DNA of 64,000 nt from Chroococcidiopsidaceae cyanobacterium CP_BM_ER_R8_30 (GCA_019244235.1 JAFASY010000227.1:1-64000); one strand, 5' to 3'; counted from the stretch's first letter, positions 43,181 to 53,359 are shown. Program-made: numbers and translations. The notes: generated by a model from the letters alone, not told the origin.

Positions 43181-46100
43181 TGGTTATTAAATCTTATTTC
43201 TCAGTATTAAAATCGAGAACAGAATCTAAACAAGGAACCCAGGATCAAGACTCAGGGATCAGAAGAGGAGACTTTTCTGGTCCTTGGCTTTTGGCACCTG
43301 GCTTCTGGGTTCTAACTTTTTACTTTTTACTGTTTCAGCCAGTTGCCGTCCTAGCACAGCAAATGGTGTTGAGCGTGGTCAAAAGCCAGGAAAATGCTAG
43401 TCAATGGGCGGGAATTCAAGCCCGCTTGCAAGCAGCTGGAGTGAATTACTGCGCGATCGATCTCTCTAGCGTGAAGACTGCAGCAGATTTGGGCAATACA
43501 GGTGTACTGTTTTTGCCAAACATTGAGACCTTGACACAAACCCAGGCAATCGCGTTGAATGAGTGGCTCAGCCAAGGTAGGCGTGTGATTGCGAGTGGTC
43601 CAGTAGGCAACCTTTCCGAGCCTGGAGTGCGTCAGATGTTAAGAACTATGCTCGGTGGTTATTGGGGATTCAACCTCACGACTCCAGCTAAATTGGAACC
43701 TCTGCGCAATAGCACACAAGATGCTTGGCTCCATACACCTGGACTTGCTGGAAATGTGAGTGGCGGCGTTGTCATCCCAACAAGCTTGACCAGTCAACCT
43801 GCTGCCATCTGGGAGTCAAAAAGTAGCGCTCCAGCTGTCGTGACAACCGAGCAATCAGCTCTATTAGGCTGGACTTGGGGAGCAGATGCCGCATCATCAG
43901 TCCAACTAGATAGTGCCTGGTTAAAAGCGCTCCTCAGCCATTATCTTCAACTTGCCCCTGGGATAACAACCAATTCCACCTGCCCCACCCCAGTCGTGCA
44001 AACTGCCACCGCCTCTCCTAACCCAAAACCAGCAACAACGCAACCCAAACCCACCCCTACCGCCCATCCAATCCTCCCTGTCTCAGTAGTGCAAGCAGCT
44101 CCCTCAAAACCAGCAGCCAAACCCCAACCTAAAACACCCCCGATTCACCCTGCAACTCCAAACGCGACAGCCAAAAAACCCCAACCTAAAACACTCCCGA
44201 TTCACGCTGCATCCCCACCATCATCCTCAAGTAACATTTCTGCCCTTCTCTACTCCCCTCCACTCCCCTCCTCCTCAACCCAGCAGTCAAAGGAGGCAAC
44301 TGCCCAGTTAATCCGCCAAGGTTTAGAAGTTGTGCCCGGTACTAGAGAGCCAGTTGACAGCATCCAAGCTATCTCCTTGCCGCAAGAGCTAGAAAACATG
44401 ATTGGTCGGTTTGAGAGTGCAGAGCTAGATGCTAATGCAAAAAATAGCGCATTAGGGACTCAAGGGTTTGCCGGAGGCGGCTCCGGCACGGCAGATGAAG
44501 GGGAGGGACGTGGGGACGGGGAACCCGTCCCCTTTAAGTCCCGTGTCGGTGCGACCGACCCCAACCGCCTCAACTTCCTTGAGCAAGCTCAATCAAGGTC
44601 AGTAAGTGAGGGTACTGAAGTCGCCAGTACCAATGTGAGTCTTCTCGGCTCAGCAATGCCAGTGACAGCACCAGCTACAGTTGTTTCCCAAGCCAGAGAT
44701 ATTGCCAAAACCTTACCCCAGCTGATTGAACAAAAAAACTACACAGCTGCGCGACAGCAGTGGCTTAAAGCCCAGCAGCTCTTGTGGAACAACTACCCAA
44801 CAAACCGCAATTTAGCTCAGCCAGAAATCCGGGCAATATGGTTAGATAGAGGCACGATTGTAGGTGCTGGATCGGAGCAACGACTGGCACATATATTTGA
44901 TGAGTTAGCGGCAGCAGGAATTAATACAGTATTTTTTGAAACCATCAACGCGGGTTACCCCATCTACCCCAGTAGAGTAGCACCACAGCTAAATCCCTTA
45001 GTACATGGGTGGGACCCATTAGCCGTCGCTGTCAAATTAGCGCACGAGCGCGGTATGGAGTTACATGCTTGGGTATGGACATTTGCGGTGGGCAACCAAC
45101 GTCACAATCTGCTAGTTGGTCTACCAGCCGATTATCCCGGACCAGTGCTTGCCGCTCATCCTGATTGGGCAAGCTATGACAACCACGGTAGTTTGTTTCC
45201 CCCTGGTCAAGGCAAGCCTTTCTTGGACCCAGCTAACCCAGCAGCGCGACAATACTTGATGCAAATGCTTGAGGAGATCGTCAGTCGCTATCAGGTAGAT
45301 GGGCTACAGTTAGATTACATTCGCTATCCCTTCCAAGACCCAAGTGCTGATCGAAGCTACGGCTATGGGATAGCAGCTCGCCAAATGTTTCAGCAGATGA
45401 CCGGGGTTGACCCAATACAAATTTCTCCTAGTGATCGCGACCTTTGGCAGAAGTGGACAGATTTTCGGACCCAGCAAATTGATAGCTTTGTAGCGCGAGT
45501 GTCTCATCAACTGCGGCAACAGCGTCCTAACTTGATCCTCTCGGTCGCCGTCTATCCCTTCTCAGAACACGATCGAATTAACAAGCTACAGCAGCACTGG
45601 GAAGTCTGGGCGCGGCGCGGAGATGTCAATTTGGTTGTTCCGATGACCTATGCTATAGATACCTATCGATTCCAGCACCTCATCCAACCCTGGCTGACCT
45701 CAGCAGACCTGGGTCCGACCTTAATCTTGCCAGGAATCCGCCTGCTGGATCTGCCATTAGCCGAGGTAATGGATCAAATCCAGTTAGTGCGGGACTTACC
45801 AGCGAGCGGTTACTCCCTGTTTGCTACAGAAAATTTCAGTCGTGACCTAGCAACCGTTTTCCAGCATACTCAAGGCAACGACAGTAGTACAGATCAGGCT
45901 CCTATCCCCTACCGTAAGCCTTTCCAGACTGCAGCTGCCCGATTTGCTGCTTTGGAGCAGGAATGGAATTTTCTTTTAGCTAACCAGCGATTGTGGTTAC
46001 AGGAGCCAGACCTGTCATTATGGCGCACGCAATCTCAAGAGTTAGGAAAGACCTTGAACCATCTGGCGGCTGCTCCTTCTATTTCTGGCTCAGCAGCGGC

Positions 46101-46278
46101 TCTAGCCGCTTTAACGAGCTTCACATCACACTTTCAAGTATGGATGCGTCCCCAAGCTTTAGAACATCCTTACCAGGTCACCGTATGGTCTAATCGGCTC
46201 GATGCGATAGAAGTGCTTTTGCGCTATGGCGATCGAGTTATCTTGAAGCAAGCTGTTCCAACTATAGCTGAACATTGA
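43180..46278 (+). CDS. GHL10-like glycoside hydrolase with Pro-rich linker and in-frame repeat
   Basis: An exported protein of about 1030 residues. After a 35-residue polar lead comes a signal-like helix (APGFWVLTFYFLLFQPVAVL). Residues about 65-270 resemble a glutamine-amidotransferase/DUF4350-like fold (GIQARLQAAGVNYCAIDLSS; LSQGRRVIASGP). Residues 275-375 are a Pro/Lys/Thr linker with internal repeats. About residues 425-480 are encoded by a palindromic element. The catalytic TIM-barrel-like domain starts near residue 545 (EIRAIWLDRGTIVGAGS; FFETINAGYPIYPS; VDGLQLDYIRYPFQDPSA; VVPMTYAID). The family (GHL10/DUF187) probably cuts or modifies cell-wall glycans. ATG 43180 overlaps the previous stop as TAATG. 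Confidence 0.85.
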   Translation: MVIKSYFSVLKSRTESKQGTQDQDSGIRRGDFSGPWLLAPGFWVLTFYFLLFQPVAVLAQQMVLSVVKSQENASQWAGIQARLQAAGVNYCAIDLSSVKTAADLGNTGVLFLPNIETLTQTQAIALNEWLSQGRRVIASGPVGNLSEPGVRQMLRTMLGGYWGFNLTTPAKLEPLRNSTQDAWLHTPGLAGNVSGGVVIPTSLTSQPAAIWESKSSAPAVVTTEQSALLGWTWGADAASSVQLDSAWLKALLSHYLQLAPGITTNSTCPTPVVQTATASPNPKPATTQPKPTPTAHPILPVSVVQAAPSKPAAKPQPKTPPIHPATPNATAKKPQPKTLPIHAASPPSSSSNISALLYSPPLPSSSTQQSKEATAQLIRQGLEVVPGTREPVDSIQAISLPQELENMIGRFESAELDANAKNSALGTQGFAGGGSGTADEGEGRGDGEPVPFKSRVGATDPNRLNFLEQAQSRSVSEGTEVASTNVSLLGSAMPVTAPATVVSQARDIAKTLPQLIEQKNYTAARQQWLKAQQLLWNNYPTNRNLAQPEIRAIWLDRGTIVGAGSEQRLAHIFDELAAAGINTVFFETINAGYPIYPSRVAPQLNPLVHGWDPLAVAVKLAHERGMELHAWVWTFAVGNQRHNLLVGLPADYPGPVLAAHPDWASYDNHGSLFPPGQGKPFLDPANPAARQYLMQMLEEIVSRYQVDGLQLDYIRYPFQDPSADRSYGYGIAARQMFQQMTGVDPIQISPSDRDLWQKWTDFRTQQIDSFVARVSHQLRQQRPNLILSVAVYPFSEHDRINKLQQHWEVWARRGDVNLVVPMTYAIDTYRFQHLIQPWLTSADLGPTLILPGIRLLDLPLAEVMDQIQLVRDLPASGYSLFATENFSRDLATVFQHTQGNDSSTDQAPIPYRKPFQTAAARFAALEQEWNFLLANQRLWLQEPDLSLWRTQSQELGKTLNHLAAAPSISGSAAALAALTSFTSHFQVWMRPQALEHPYQVTVWSNRLDAIEVLLRYGDRVILKQAVPTIAEH
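43232..43318. repeat. inverted repeat encoding the N-terminus of the GHL10-like protein
   Basis: GGAACCCAGGATC near 43233 and its inverted partner TTCTGGGTTCT near 43305 bracket about 85 bases with further imperfect pairing (CAGGGATCAG against CTTTTGGCACCTGG). The arms resemble the GAACCCAGG/CCTGGGTTC repeats common in cyanobacterial intergenic DNA. Confidence 0.5.
44458..44592 (+). repeat. palindromic element copy 5, inside the GHL10-like gene, sense, composite
   Basis: SL1 GCCGGAG-gcgg-CTCCGGC (44470-44487); a doubled centre, with an inserted hairpin GGGGACGGG-gaa-CCCGTCCCC (44512-44532) and GTCGGT-gcg-ACCGAC; SL3 TTGAGC-AA-GCTCAA (44579-44592). It adds about 45 codons (TQGFAGGGSGTADEG to RLNFLEQAQ). 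Confidence 0.85.
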
Positions 46279-46341
46279 CAAGAGAACAGAGTGTGGGGAA
46301 ATCGATAAAATGAAGCTTGTGCTGTTTTTTGCAAAGCTCCA

Positions 46342-48678
46342 ATGTCCAGCATCACGTCTAGTGCTCCATTCTCTGCTGAAGAAATCGCATCTGTTGGTTT
46401 GAAGCCTGAAGAATATGAAGAAATTGTTCGACGGCTAGGACGCCATCCTAATCAAGCTGAACTAGGAATGTTTGGCGTTATGTGGTCGGAGCATTGCTGC
46501 TACAAAAACTCACGTCCGCTACTCAAGCAATTTCCTACTACAGGCGATCGCATTCTCGTTGGTCCTGGGGAGAATGCTGGTGTTGTGGACCTGGGCGATG
46601 GGTTGCGTCTAGCATTTAAGATTGAGTCCCATAACCACCCATCAGCAGTTGAACCGTTTCAAGGAGCTGCTACAGGGGTGGGAGGTATCCTACGAGACAT
46701 TTTCACCATGGGCGCACGTCCCATTGCCCTGCTAAATTCCCTGCGCTTTGGTTCTCTAGAAGATGCTCATACGCGCCAATTGTTTACAGGCGTCGTTTCT
46801 GGTATTGCTCATTATGGTAATGCGGTTGGTGTTCCCACAGTTGGGGGTGAAATCTACTTTGACCCAGCCTACTCTAGTAATCCCCTAGTCAATGTGATGG
46901 CACTAGGGTTGATGGAGACTCCAGAAATCGTTAAATCTGGTGCAGCTGGCGTAGGTAATCCGGTACTATATGTAGGTTCCACTACTGGTCGAGACGGTAT
47001 GGGAGGCGCAAGCTTTGCCAGCGCTGAATTAAGCGATGAGTCAGAACAAGACCGTCCAGCAGTGCAGGTGGGCGACCCTTTTCTAGAAAAATCTTTAATT
47101 GAGGCTTGTCTTGAGGCGTTTAAGACGGGTGCTGTGGTCGCGGCCCAAGATATGGGGGCAGCTGGAATTACCTGTTCTACATCAGAAATGGCTGCTAGAG
47201 GCGGCGTTGGGATTGAACTCGATCTAGACAGGATTCCAGTACGAGAAACTGGGATGGTGCCATATGAATACCTACTTTCTGAATCTCAGGAGCGGATGTT
47301 ATTTGTTGCCTACAAAGGGCGGGAGCAGGAATTAATCACAATTTTCCATCGCTGGGGACTACAGGCGGTGGTGGCAGGTACGGTGATTGCGGAACCAGTG
47401 GTAAGGATTCTATTTCAGGGCGAAATCGCAGCCGAAATTCCTGCCGCAGCGTTGGCAGAAAATACGCCGCTTTATCACCGAGACAAACTTGGCGAACCAC
47501 CAGAGTTTATCCGTCAAGCTTGCCAGTGGACGAGTGATCGCCTCCCTACCTGTACACCTACAGGCATTGAAACACCCGACGGCTTTCGCACCTGGAACGA
47601 AATTCTGCTGACTCTTTTAGATACTCCTAGCATCGCCTCTAAGCGTTGGGTATACCGTCAGTACGACCATCAAGTCCAGAACAATACAGTCATTCTCCCT
47701 GGCAGAGCTGATGCTGCCGTCATTCGCCTACGCCCCCCCTCCTCTTCCAAGGGTGTCGCTGCCACAGTCGATTGTAATTCTCGTTATGTCTATCTAGACC
47801 CTTACGAAGGGGCTAAGGCAGTGGTAGCAGAGGCAGCTCGTAATCTTAGCTGTGTTGGGGCAGAACCTCTAGCAGTGACAGACAACCTGAATTTTGGTAA
47901 TCCAGAGAAACCCATTGGCTATTGGCAACTAGCAGAAGCTTGTAGGGGGTTAGCCGATGCCTGTCGGGAATTAGGAACTCCAGTTACGGGTGGCAATGTC
48001 TCACTCTACAACGAAACTATTGCTCCTACTGGTCAACCCCAACCAATTTATCCTACACCAGTGGTTGGCATGGTGGGGCTAATCCCTGATTTGACTCGTG
48101 TCTGTGGCCAGGGTTGGCAGGCAAAAGGAGATTTGATCTATCTACTGGGACGCTGTCTCACAGCATTGGATCGGCTAACGTTAGGGGGTTCAGAGTATTT
48201 AGCCACAATTCATCACACAGTTGCTGGGTCACCGCCACGAGTAGATTTTAAACTAGAGCGCCTTGTCCAAGCTACCTGTCGCGAGGGTATTCGCCAAGGT
48301 TGGGTACGCTCCGCTCACGACTGTGCTGAGGGTGGGGTGGTCGTTGCTCTTGCCGAAGCCTGCATAAGCGGCGGTTTGGGAGCAGATGTCAACTTAACAC
48401 CCACCGTACACAAAGATATGTCTTGGCGCTGGGATTGCGTCTTATTTGGTGAAGGTGGGGCACAAATTGTCGTTTCTATCCTGCCAGAGCTACAAGTCAT
48501 TTGGGAGGCTTATCTTCAGCAACATTTGGGGAATGACTGGCAAAAACTTGGCTCTGTCGGGAACTCTGACACTTCTTTACGGGTTTTCACGGCTGACACG
48601 CAGCTTGTGATCGACGCTAAGATTAAGGAGATGAGTAATCGCTACAGCAAAGCTATTGAAAGACGTTTAACCTTTTAG
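46342..48678 (+). CDS. purL: phosphoribosylformylglycinamidine synthase subunit PurL
   Basis: Catalyses the ATP-dependent amidation of FGAR to FGAM in purine synthesis, using ammonia from PurQ with PurS. The 778-residue size is the small PurL type. Motifs: [13 protein letters not shown] with the active His, [47 protein letters not shown], and in the second half [20 protein letters not shown] and [17 protein letters not shown]. PurQ and PurS are not in the window. purF follows after 185 bp. Confidence 0.96.
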   Translation: MSSITSSAPFSAEEIASVGLKPEEYEEIVRRLGRHPNQAELGMFGVMWSEHCCYKNSRPLLKQFPTTGDRILVGPGENAGVVDLGDGLRLAFKIESHNHPSAVEPFQGAATGVGGILRDIFTMGARPIALLNSLRFGSLEDAHTRQLFTGVVSGIAHYGNAVGVPTVGGEIYFDPAYSSNPLVNVMALGLMETPEIVKSGAAGVGNPVLYVGSTTGRDGMGGASFASAELSDESEQDRPAVQVGDPFLEKSLIEACLEAFKTGAVVAAQDMGAAGITCSTSEMAARGGVGIELDLDRIPVRETGMVPYEYLLSESQERMLFVAYKGREQELITIFHRWGLQAVVAGTVIAEPVVRILFQGEIAAEIPAAALAENTPLYHRDKLGEPPEFIRQACQWTSDRLPTCTPTGIETPDGFRTWNEILLTLLDTPSIASKRWVYRQYDHQVQNNTVILPGRADAAVIRLRPPSSSKGVAATVDCNSRYVYLDPYEGAKAVVAEAARNLSCVGAEPLAVTDNLNFGNPEKPIGYWQLAEACRGLADACRELGTPVTGGNVSLYNETIAPTGQPQPIYPTPVVGMVGLIPDLTRVCGQGWQAKGDLIYLLGRCLTALDRLTLGGSEYLATIHHTVAGSPPRVDFKLERLVQATCREGIRQGWVRSAHDCAEGGVVVALAEACISGGLGADVNLTPTVHKDMSWRWDCVLFGEGGAQIVVSILPELQVIWEAYLQQHLGNDWQKLGSVGNSDTSLRVFTADTQLVIDAKIKEMSNRYSKAIERRLTF

Positions 48679-48863
48679 CCAGTCGGTCCAGTCATTTCCT
48701 ACAGAACGACTCCTTTAGGATCGGTAATGAAGTGAGAATTATTACGTTAATGTTTTAAGTAAAATGGTTAACGTTCTGTTTACGTTCAGTTAACCTTGAC
48801 TGATTTGAATTCAGAGCCAGTTCTCTAATGACTCAATACCCTGCTTAGGAGCAAAGCCGTAGC

Positions 48864-50363
48864 ATGTCCAACAATCCTCTTTCCTTTGATAACCACAAGT
48901 GCTTGGATACGAAGGCGAGCAGAACCATTGATCGAGCCGACAAACCAGAAGAAGCCTGTGGTGTTTTTGGCGTTTATGCCCCAGAGGAAGACGTGGCAAA
49001 ACTGACCTATTTTGGTCTGTATGCTCTCCAGCATCGAGGTCAGGAATCGGCTGGAATTGCCACATTTGTGGGAGAGCAAGTGCATTTGCATAAAGAAATG
49101 GGGTTAGTTTCCCAAGTTTTTAATGAAGCAATTCTCAACCAGCTACCTGGTAGCCTAGCTGTAGGTCATACTCGTTACTCAACAACTGGTTCTAGCCGCG
49201 TTGTAAATGCTCAACCAGCAGTGGTAGAAACTGATCTTGGGTCTTTGGCTCTAGCCCACAATGGTAATCTAGTCAATGCAACAGCTCTTCGCGAGGAGTT
49301 GCTGGAACATCATTGCAATTTAGTAACCACTACAGATTCAGAATTAATTGCTTTGGCGATCGCTGAAGAAGTTAATACTGGCAAAGCCTGGTTGGAGGGA
49401 GCTATTCGGGCTTTCAATCGTTGCCAAGGAGCCTTTAGTCTGGTAATTGGGACTCCGGCTGGCTTGATGGGTACACGCGACCTCAATGGTATTCGCCCGT
49501 TAGTCATTGGGACATTGGGACAAGACTCCCAACGCTACGTGCTTGCCTCTGAGACTTGCGGTTTAGATATTATCGGTGCTGAGTACCTGCGGGATGTAGA
49601 GCCAGGAGAGTTAGTTTGGATTACTGAAGCAGGTTTAACTTCATACCGATGGGCACAACAGCCCCAGCGAAAGCTCTGCATTTTCGAGATGATTTACTTT
49701 GCTAGACCAGATAGCGTCATGCATAGTGAGAGTCTCTATAGCTACAGACTGCGACTTGGACGGCGGTTAGCTATAGAGTCTCCAGCAGATGCTGATATTG
49801 TGATTGGTGTCCCAGACTCTGGTGTCCCAGCTGCCATCGGTTTTTCTCAGGCTTCAGGCATTCCCTACGCTGAGGGACTGATCAAAAATCGCTACGTAGG
49901 TCGAACCTTTATTCAGCCGACACAAACAATGCGTGAGTCTGGTATTCGGATGAAACTTAACCCTCTTAAAGACGTGCTAGCAGGAAAACGTGTAGTCATT
50001 GTGGATGACTCAATTGTCCGGGGTACGACTAGTCGCAAACTTGTGAAAACACTGCGAGACGCTGGAGCAGTTGAGGTTCATATGCGAGTCTCTTCTCCAC
50101 CAGTTACCCACCCCTGCTTTTATGGCATCGACACTGATAGTCAGGAGCAATTGATTGCCGCTACTAGGCCAGTGACAGACATTGTTAAGCAAATCGGGGT
50201 TGATTCTCTTGCCTATCTCAGTCGGGAAGGTATGCTGCAAGCAACGAAAGAAGATCCAAACAGTTTCTGCACGGCATGTTTTACTGGTGATTACCCAATT
50301 CCAGTGCCTGAGCAAGTTAAGCGTTCCAAGCTCATGCTAGAGTGTTCCATTGTACCAAGCTAA
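48864..50363 (+). CDS. purF: amidophosphoribosyltransferase
   Basis: First committed step of purine synthesis: PRPP plus glutamine to phosphoribosylamine. A 31-residue propeptide precedes the catalytic Cys32 in PEEACGVFGVYAP. The Ntn-type domain has TRYSTTGSSR and LAHNGNLVNA. The PRTase part has the PRPP loop VVIVDDSIVRGTT. The C-terminal CFTG/C region (FCTACFTGDYP) with further cysteines indicates the Fe-S type, as in B. subtilis. AGGAG lies 12 bases before ATG 48864. A GTTAAC inverted pair stands about 90 bp upstream, meaning unknown. Confidence 0.96.
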   Translation: MSNNPLSFDNHKCLDTKASRTIDRADKPEEACGVFGVYAPEEDVAKLTYFGLYALQHRGQESAGIATFVGEQVHLHKEMGLVSQVFNEAILNQLPGSLAVGHTRYSTTGSSRVVNAQPAVVETDLGSLALAHNGNLVNATALREELLEHHCNLVTTTDSELIALAIAEEVNTGKAWLEGAIRAFNRCQGAFSLVIGTPAGLMGTRDLNGIRPLVIGTLGQDSQRYVLASETCGLDIIGAEYLRDVEPGELVWITEAGLTSYRWAQQPQRKLCIFEMIYFARPDSVMHSESLYSYRLRLGRRLAIESPADADIVIGVPDSGVPAAIGFSQASGIPYAEGLIKNRYVGRTFIQPTQTMRESGIRMKLNPLKDVLAGKRVVIVDDSIVRGTTSRKLVKTLRDAGAVEVHMRVSSPPVTHPCFYGIDTDSQEQLIAATRPVTDIVKQIGVDSLAYLSREGMLQATKEDPNSFCTACFTGDYPIPVPEQVKRSKLMLECSIVPS

Positions 50364-50393
50364 CTAGAGCCGTTTTTGCCCCTCCTAGCGGCC

Positions 50394-51002
50394 TTAATCC
50401 AACTGCATTGGACCTAGGTATTTTGTTAGGTAAGGGGAGAAAACTTCATAGATTAGCGTTAAAGGCTGTCCATGGTGCCAGAACAAATAGTGACGTCCCC
50501 AAAAGGCACCTTTCTGATTAAAACCTGCTTCCAGAGCAGCCGAATGACCATAATGAATCCCTTGGATATCTCGATATAGTTCTTTCCGCAGGTGGGTCAG
50601 ACTATCCCAAATAGGTAATGCTCGATTCTGCAAATGCTGACTCACCTGGCTAGCTTCCCACCAGGAGACGGCATAATACAATCGCTGACCAGAAGCAGTA
50701 CGTACCCATACCTGCCGTCTTAGACGTGGTCCTGGTACCACCTGGATTTGGTCAGGGGCTCCATCTAAATCCATTCCAATCTCCGACATATCGATAACGT
50801 CTACTTCTGTTGGTTCACCTGTAAGAAGGTAGACATGTCTGGTCGGAGAGCCATCCCCAAGCAGGAACAGTTGCCAGATTGGTGACAGCTGTGTGTGGGG
50901 TAAACCTCGTTGAACAATTTCTTCTCCCCCTTGCCACACTGGGGTGAGACAGTGCCATGCCTTTGGTGGCACTATGGTGTTTGACGGTCTATAAGCAGTC
51001 AA
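50394..51002 (-). CDS. chorismate lyase (DUF98/UbiC-like)
   Basis: A 202-residue member of the DUF98 family that in cyanobacteria removes pyruvate from chorismate to give 4-hydroxybenzoate for plastoquinone. It shows SPIWQLFLLGDGSPTRHVYL, RRQVWVRTASGQRLYYAVSW, LPIWDSLTHLRKELYRDI and the end PLTLIYEVFSPYL, matching the Synechocystis protein known to have this activity. It is monocistronic and convergent with purF. Enzyme identity rests on family memory. Confidence 0.85.
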   Translation of the reverse strand: MTAYRPSNTIVPPKAWHCLTPVWQGGEEIVQRGLPHTQLSPIWQLFLLGDGSPTRHVYLLTGEPTEVDVIDMSEIGMDLDGAPDQIQVVPGPRLRRQVWVRTASGQRLYYAVSWWEASQVSQHLQNRALPIWDSLTHLRKELYRDIQGIHYGHSAALEAGFNQKGAFWGRHYLFWHHGQPLTLIYEVFSPYLTKYLGPMQLD

Positions 51003-51053
51003 GGTTCTTTACAAAACTTCATTCATCTCTTTAAGAGCTTAACAAAGTTGTAG

Positions 51054-51135
51054 TGCGGATGGCGAGACTCGAACTCGCAAGGCGTACGCCACACGCCCCT
51101 CAAACGTGCGTGTCTACCAGTTCCACCACATCCGC
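51054..51135 (-). tRNA. tRNA-Leu (anticodon GAG)
   Basis: 82 nt without encoded CCA. Acceptor stem GCGGATG/CATCCGC with discriminator A, D arm GGAACTGGTAGAC, anticodon stem CACGT/GCGTG with loop TTGAGGG (anticodon GAG, reading CUC/CUU), a long variable arm and T arm GAGTTCGAGTCTC. The class II variable arm and D arm are those of leucine tRNA. Confidence 0.95.
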
Positions 51136-51269
51136 AGGAGTTAGCCTTCTTATTATAGGCTTTTTGTGTGTCATACCATTCTCCCCCACACCCTGTTCTC
51201 GGTCAGAATATGCCAGGGCACCTCGAAAACTTCTATCCTACAAATACTTATGTACATTAGAGCTGGAAG

Positions 51270-52619
51270 ATGCAATTTTCCAAAATATTAATTGCCAACC
51301 GAGGAGAAATTGCCCTTCGGATTCTTCGTGCCTGTGAAGAGATGGGAATTGCTACTGTTGCAGTTCACTCTACGGTTGATCGTGATGCCCTCCACGTTCA
51401 ACTTGCTGATGAGACGGTCTGTATTGGCGAGCCTCATAGTAGCAAAAGTTATCTGAATATTCCTAGTATTATTGCCGCTGCTCTGACCCGAAACGCCACT
51501 GCTATCCATCCTGGCTATGGCTTTTTAGCAGAGAATGCTAGGTTTGCTGAGATTTGTGCCGATCACGGCATTGTCTTTATTGGACCTTCCCCTGAAGCGA
51601 TTCGAGCTATGGGGGATAAATCAACTGCTAAGGAAACAATGATCCGATCTGGTGTGCCAACAGTGCCAGGTAGTGATGGGTTGCTGAAAGACGAAATATC
51701 AGCGCGGGAGAGCGCCCGTCAAATTGGCTACCCTGTCATGCTTAAAGCTACAGCAGGTGGTGGCGGACGGGGGATGCGGCTAGTGCGAGATGATAGCGAA
51801 CTAGGCAAGCTATTCCAAGCTGCCCAGAGAGAAGCCGAAGCTAGCTTTAGTAATCCTGGCCTTTATCTAGAAAAATTTGTTGAACGTCCCCGCCACATTG
51901 AATTTCAGATTCTAGGCGATCGCTTCGGCAATGTCATTCACTTAGGTGAGCGCGAATGCTCAATCCAGCGCCGTCACCAGAAGCTTTTAGAGGAAGCTCC
52001 TAGTGTTGCCCTCAGTCCAGAACTGCGAGAAAAAATGGGTGCAGCAGCCGTTATGGCGGCTAAGTCAATTAACTATACCGGAGCCGGTACTGTCGAGTTT
52101 CTCCTGTCTCAGTCTGGGGAATTTTATTTTATGGAGATGAATACCCGGATTCAGGTCGAACATCCAGTGACAGAAATGATCACTGGTCTCGATTTAGTAT
52201 CGGAACAAATCCGGGTAGCACAAGGAGAGAAACTCCAACTGACTCAAGACCAGGTAGTACTTCGAGGTCATGCAATTGAATGCCGGATCAACGCAGAAGA
52301 TCCTGAACATAACTTTCGACCTTCAGCGGGGCGAATTAGTGGTTATCTACCACCTGGAGGCCCCGGAGTCCGGATGGATTCTCACGTCTACACGGATTAT
52401 TTCATTCCTCCCAACTACGACTCCCTGATTGGTAAATTGATTGTTTGGGGACCAGACCGCCCCACCGCGATCAAACGCATGAAACGAGCGCTACGAGAAT
52501 GTGCCCTCACGGGGCTACCGACCACGATTGGCTTTCATCAAAAGATCTTGGAAACACCAGAGTTTTTGAGAGGTGAGGTCTATACCAACTTTGTAGAGCA
52601 GGTCATGCTATCGCAGTAA
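51270..52619 (+). CDS. accC: acetyl-CoA carboxylase biotin carboxylase subunit
   Basis: Carboxylates the biotin on AccB with ATP and bicarbonate, the first half of malonyl-CoA synthesis. Features: [23 protein letters not shown]-grasp [46 protein letters not shown] with the following VEHPVTE, and the C-terminal [14 protein letters not shown]. The 449-residue length is standard. It is downstream of the divergently placed tRNA-Leu and ends at a bidirectional terminator. Confidence 0.97.
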   Translation: MQFSKILIANRGEIALRILRACEEMGIATVAVHSTVDRDALHVQLADETVCIGEPHSSKSYLNIPSIIAAALTRNATAIHPGYGFLAENARFAEICADHGIVFIGPSPEAIRAMGDKSTAKETMIRSGVPTVPGSDGLLKDEISARESARQIGYPVMLKATAGGGGRGMRLVRDDSELGKLFQAAQREAEASFSNPGLYLEKFVERPRHIEFQILGDRFGNVIHLGERECSIQRRHQKLLEEAPSVALSPELREKMGAAAVMAAKSINYTGAGTVEFLLSQSGEFYFMEMNTRIQVEHPVTEMITGLDLVSEQIRVAQGEKLQLTQDQVVLRGHAIECRINAEDPEHNFRPSAGRISGYLPPGGPGVRMDSHVYTDYFIPPNYDSLIGKLIVWGPDRPTAIKRMKRALRECALTGLPTTIGFHQKILETPEFLRGEVYTNFVEQVMLSQ

Positions 52620-52620
52620 T

Positions 52621-52651
52621 AAGAGGATGGGGAGATGTCCCCCATCCTCTT
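52621..52651. terminator. bidirectional terminator between accC and ycf19
   Basis: AAGAGGATGGGG-agatgtc-CCCCATCCTCTT, a 12-bp perfect stem filling the gap between two convergent stops. Confidence 0.85.
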
Positions 52652-52936
52652 CTAGGAAATCATATGTAACAGCCCTTGTTGACCTAACAGTAACTCTCTT
52701 ACTAAACTGACGACACCAACCCAGATGACTGGAGTGATGTCCACTCCACCCAAAGGTGGCACCAGTCGTCGCAATGGTACTAAGAAGGGTTCAGTGGGCC
52801 AAGTAATCAGATTAAAGGGAAGGCGATTTGGATCAACTTGTGGATACCAGGTAAGTACGATCCTAAAAATAAACAACAGCGTCATTAGACTCAATAAGGG
52901 GCCTAAAATCCAACTAGTGATGTCAATAGCAGTCAT
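52652..52936 (-). CDS. YGGT family protein (Ycf19-like)
   Basis: A 94-residue membrane protein with two hydrophobic segments around the polar loop TWYPQVDPNRLPFNLITWPT and the mark PTEPFLVPLRRLVPPLGGVD. The plastid counterpart is Ycf19. Members affect cell division, thylakoid and nucleoid organisation, by unclear means. Convergent with accC. The start at ATG 52936 fits the family length. Confidence 0.92.
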   Translation of the reverse strand: MTAIDITSWILGPLLSLMTLLFIFRIVLTWYPQVDPNRLPFNLITWPTEPFLVPLRRLVPPLGGVDITPVIWVGVVSLVRELLLGQQGLLHMIS

Positions 52937-53141
52937 GGCTTACTGCAATCTCTAAAGTTAAGATGTGTAAACAATCTATTCATTATTCTAGCGGATACTG
53001 CCTGCTCACTTCCATTAGAAGGAAACGGAATACCTACACTACGTAGACTAGATTGAGCAAATTTTATCTAAAAGTTATTCCTTAGAAGCGTAACAGACGA
53101 TTAAAATTAGTATTGAAGTATGTAGGAAAGGTTGAGGTTCT

Positions 53142-53261
53142 ATGACTCCTTCTTTAATGAATTTCTTTTACAGTCTGCTGGCAGGTGCAGTGGTAGTCGT
53201 CATTCCAGCGACTGCTTTCCTGATTTTTATTAGCCAAAAAGATAAAATTCAGCGTTCCTAG
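53142..53261 (+). CDS. psbX: photosystem II reaction centre protein PsbX
   Basis: A 39-residue one-helix subunit of photosystem II near cytochrome b559 and the quinone exchange site. Sequence features are MTPSLMNFFYSLLAGAVVVV, then IPATAFLIFISQKDKIQRS, which is the normal PsbX sequence over its whole length. GAGG lies five bases before ATG 53142. It is adjacent to ycf66, a known cyanobacterial gene order. Confidence 0.95.
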   Translation: MTPSLMNFFYSLLAGAVVVVIPATAFLIFISQKDKIQRS

Positions 53262-53359
53262 TGCTTTCGACATAGGGAGTGAGACCGCTTACTCCCTAAA
53301 ATTAGCGTGGTGATTTTCAGCGTGAGTCGCTAGGATAAGACATACTTGGGAGATGACAA

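Noticed and set aside
51053-51337. Plus-strand frame starting MRMARLELARRTPHAP
   Set aside because: It is the complement of tRNA-Leu, a common false gene.
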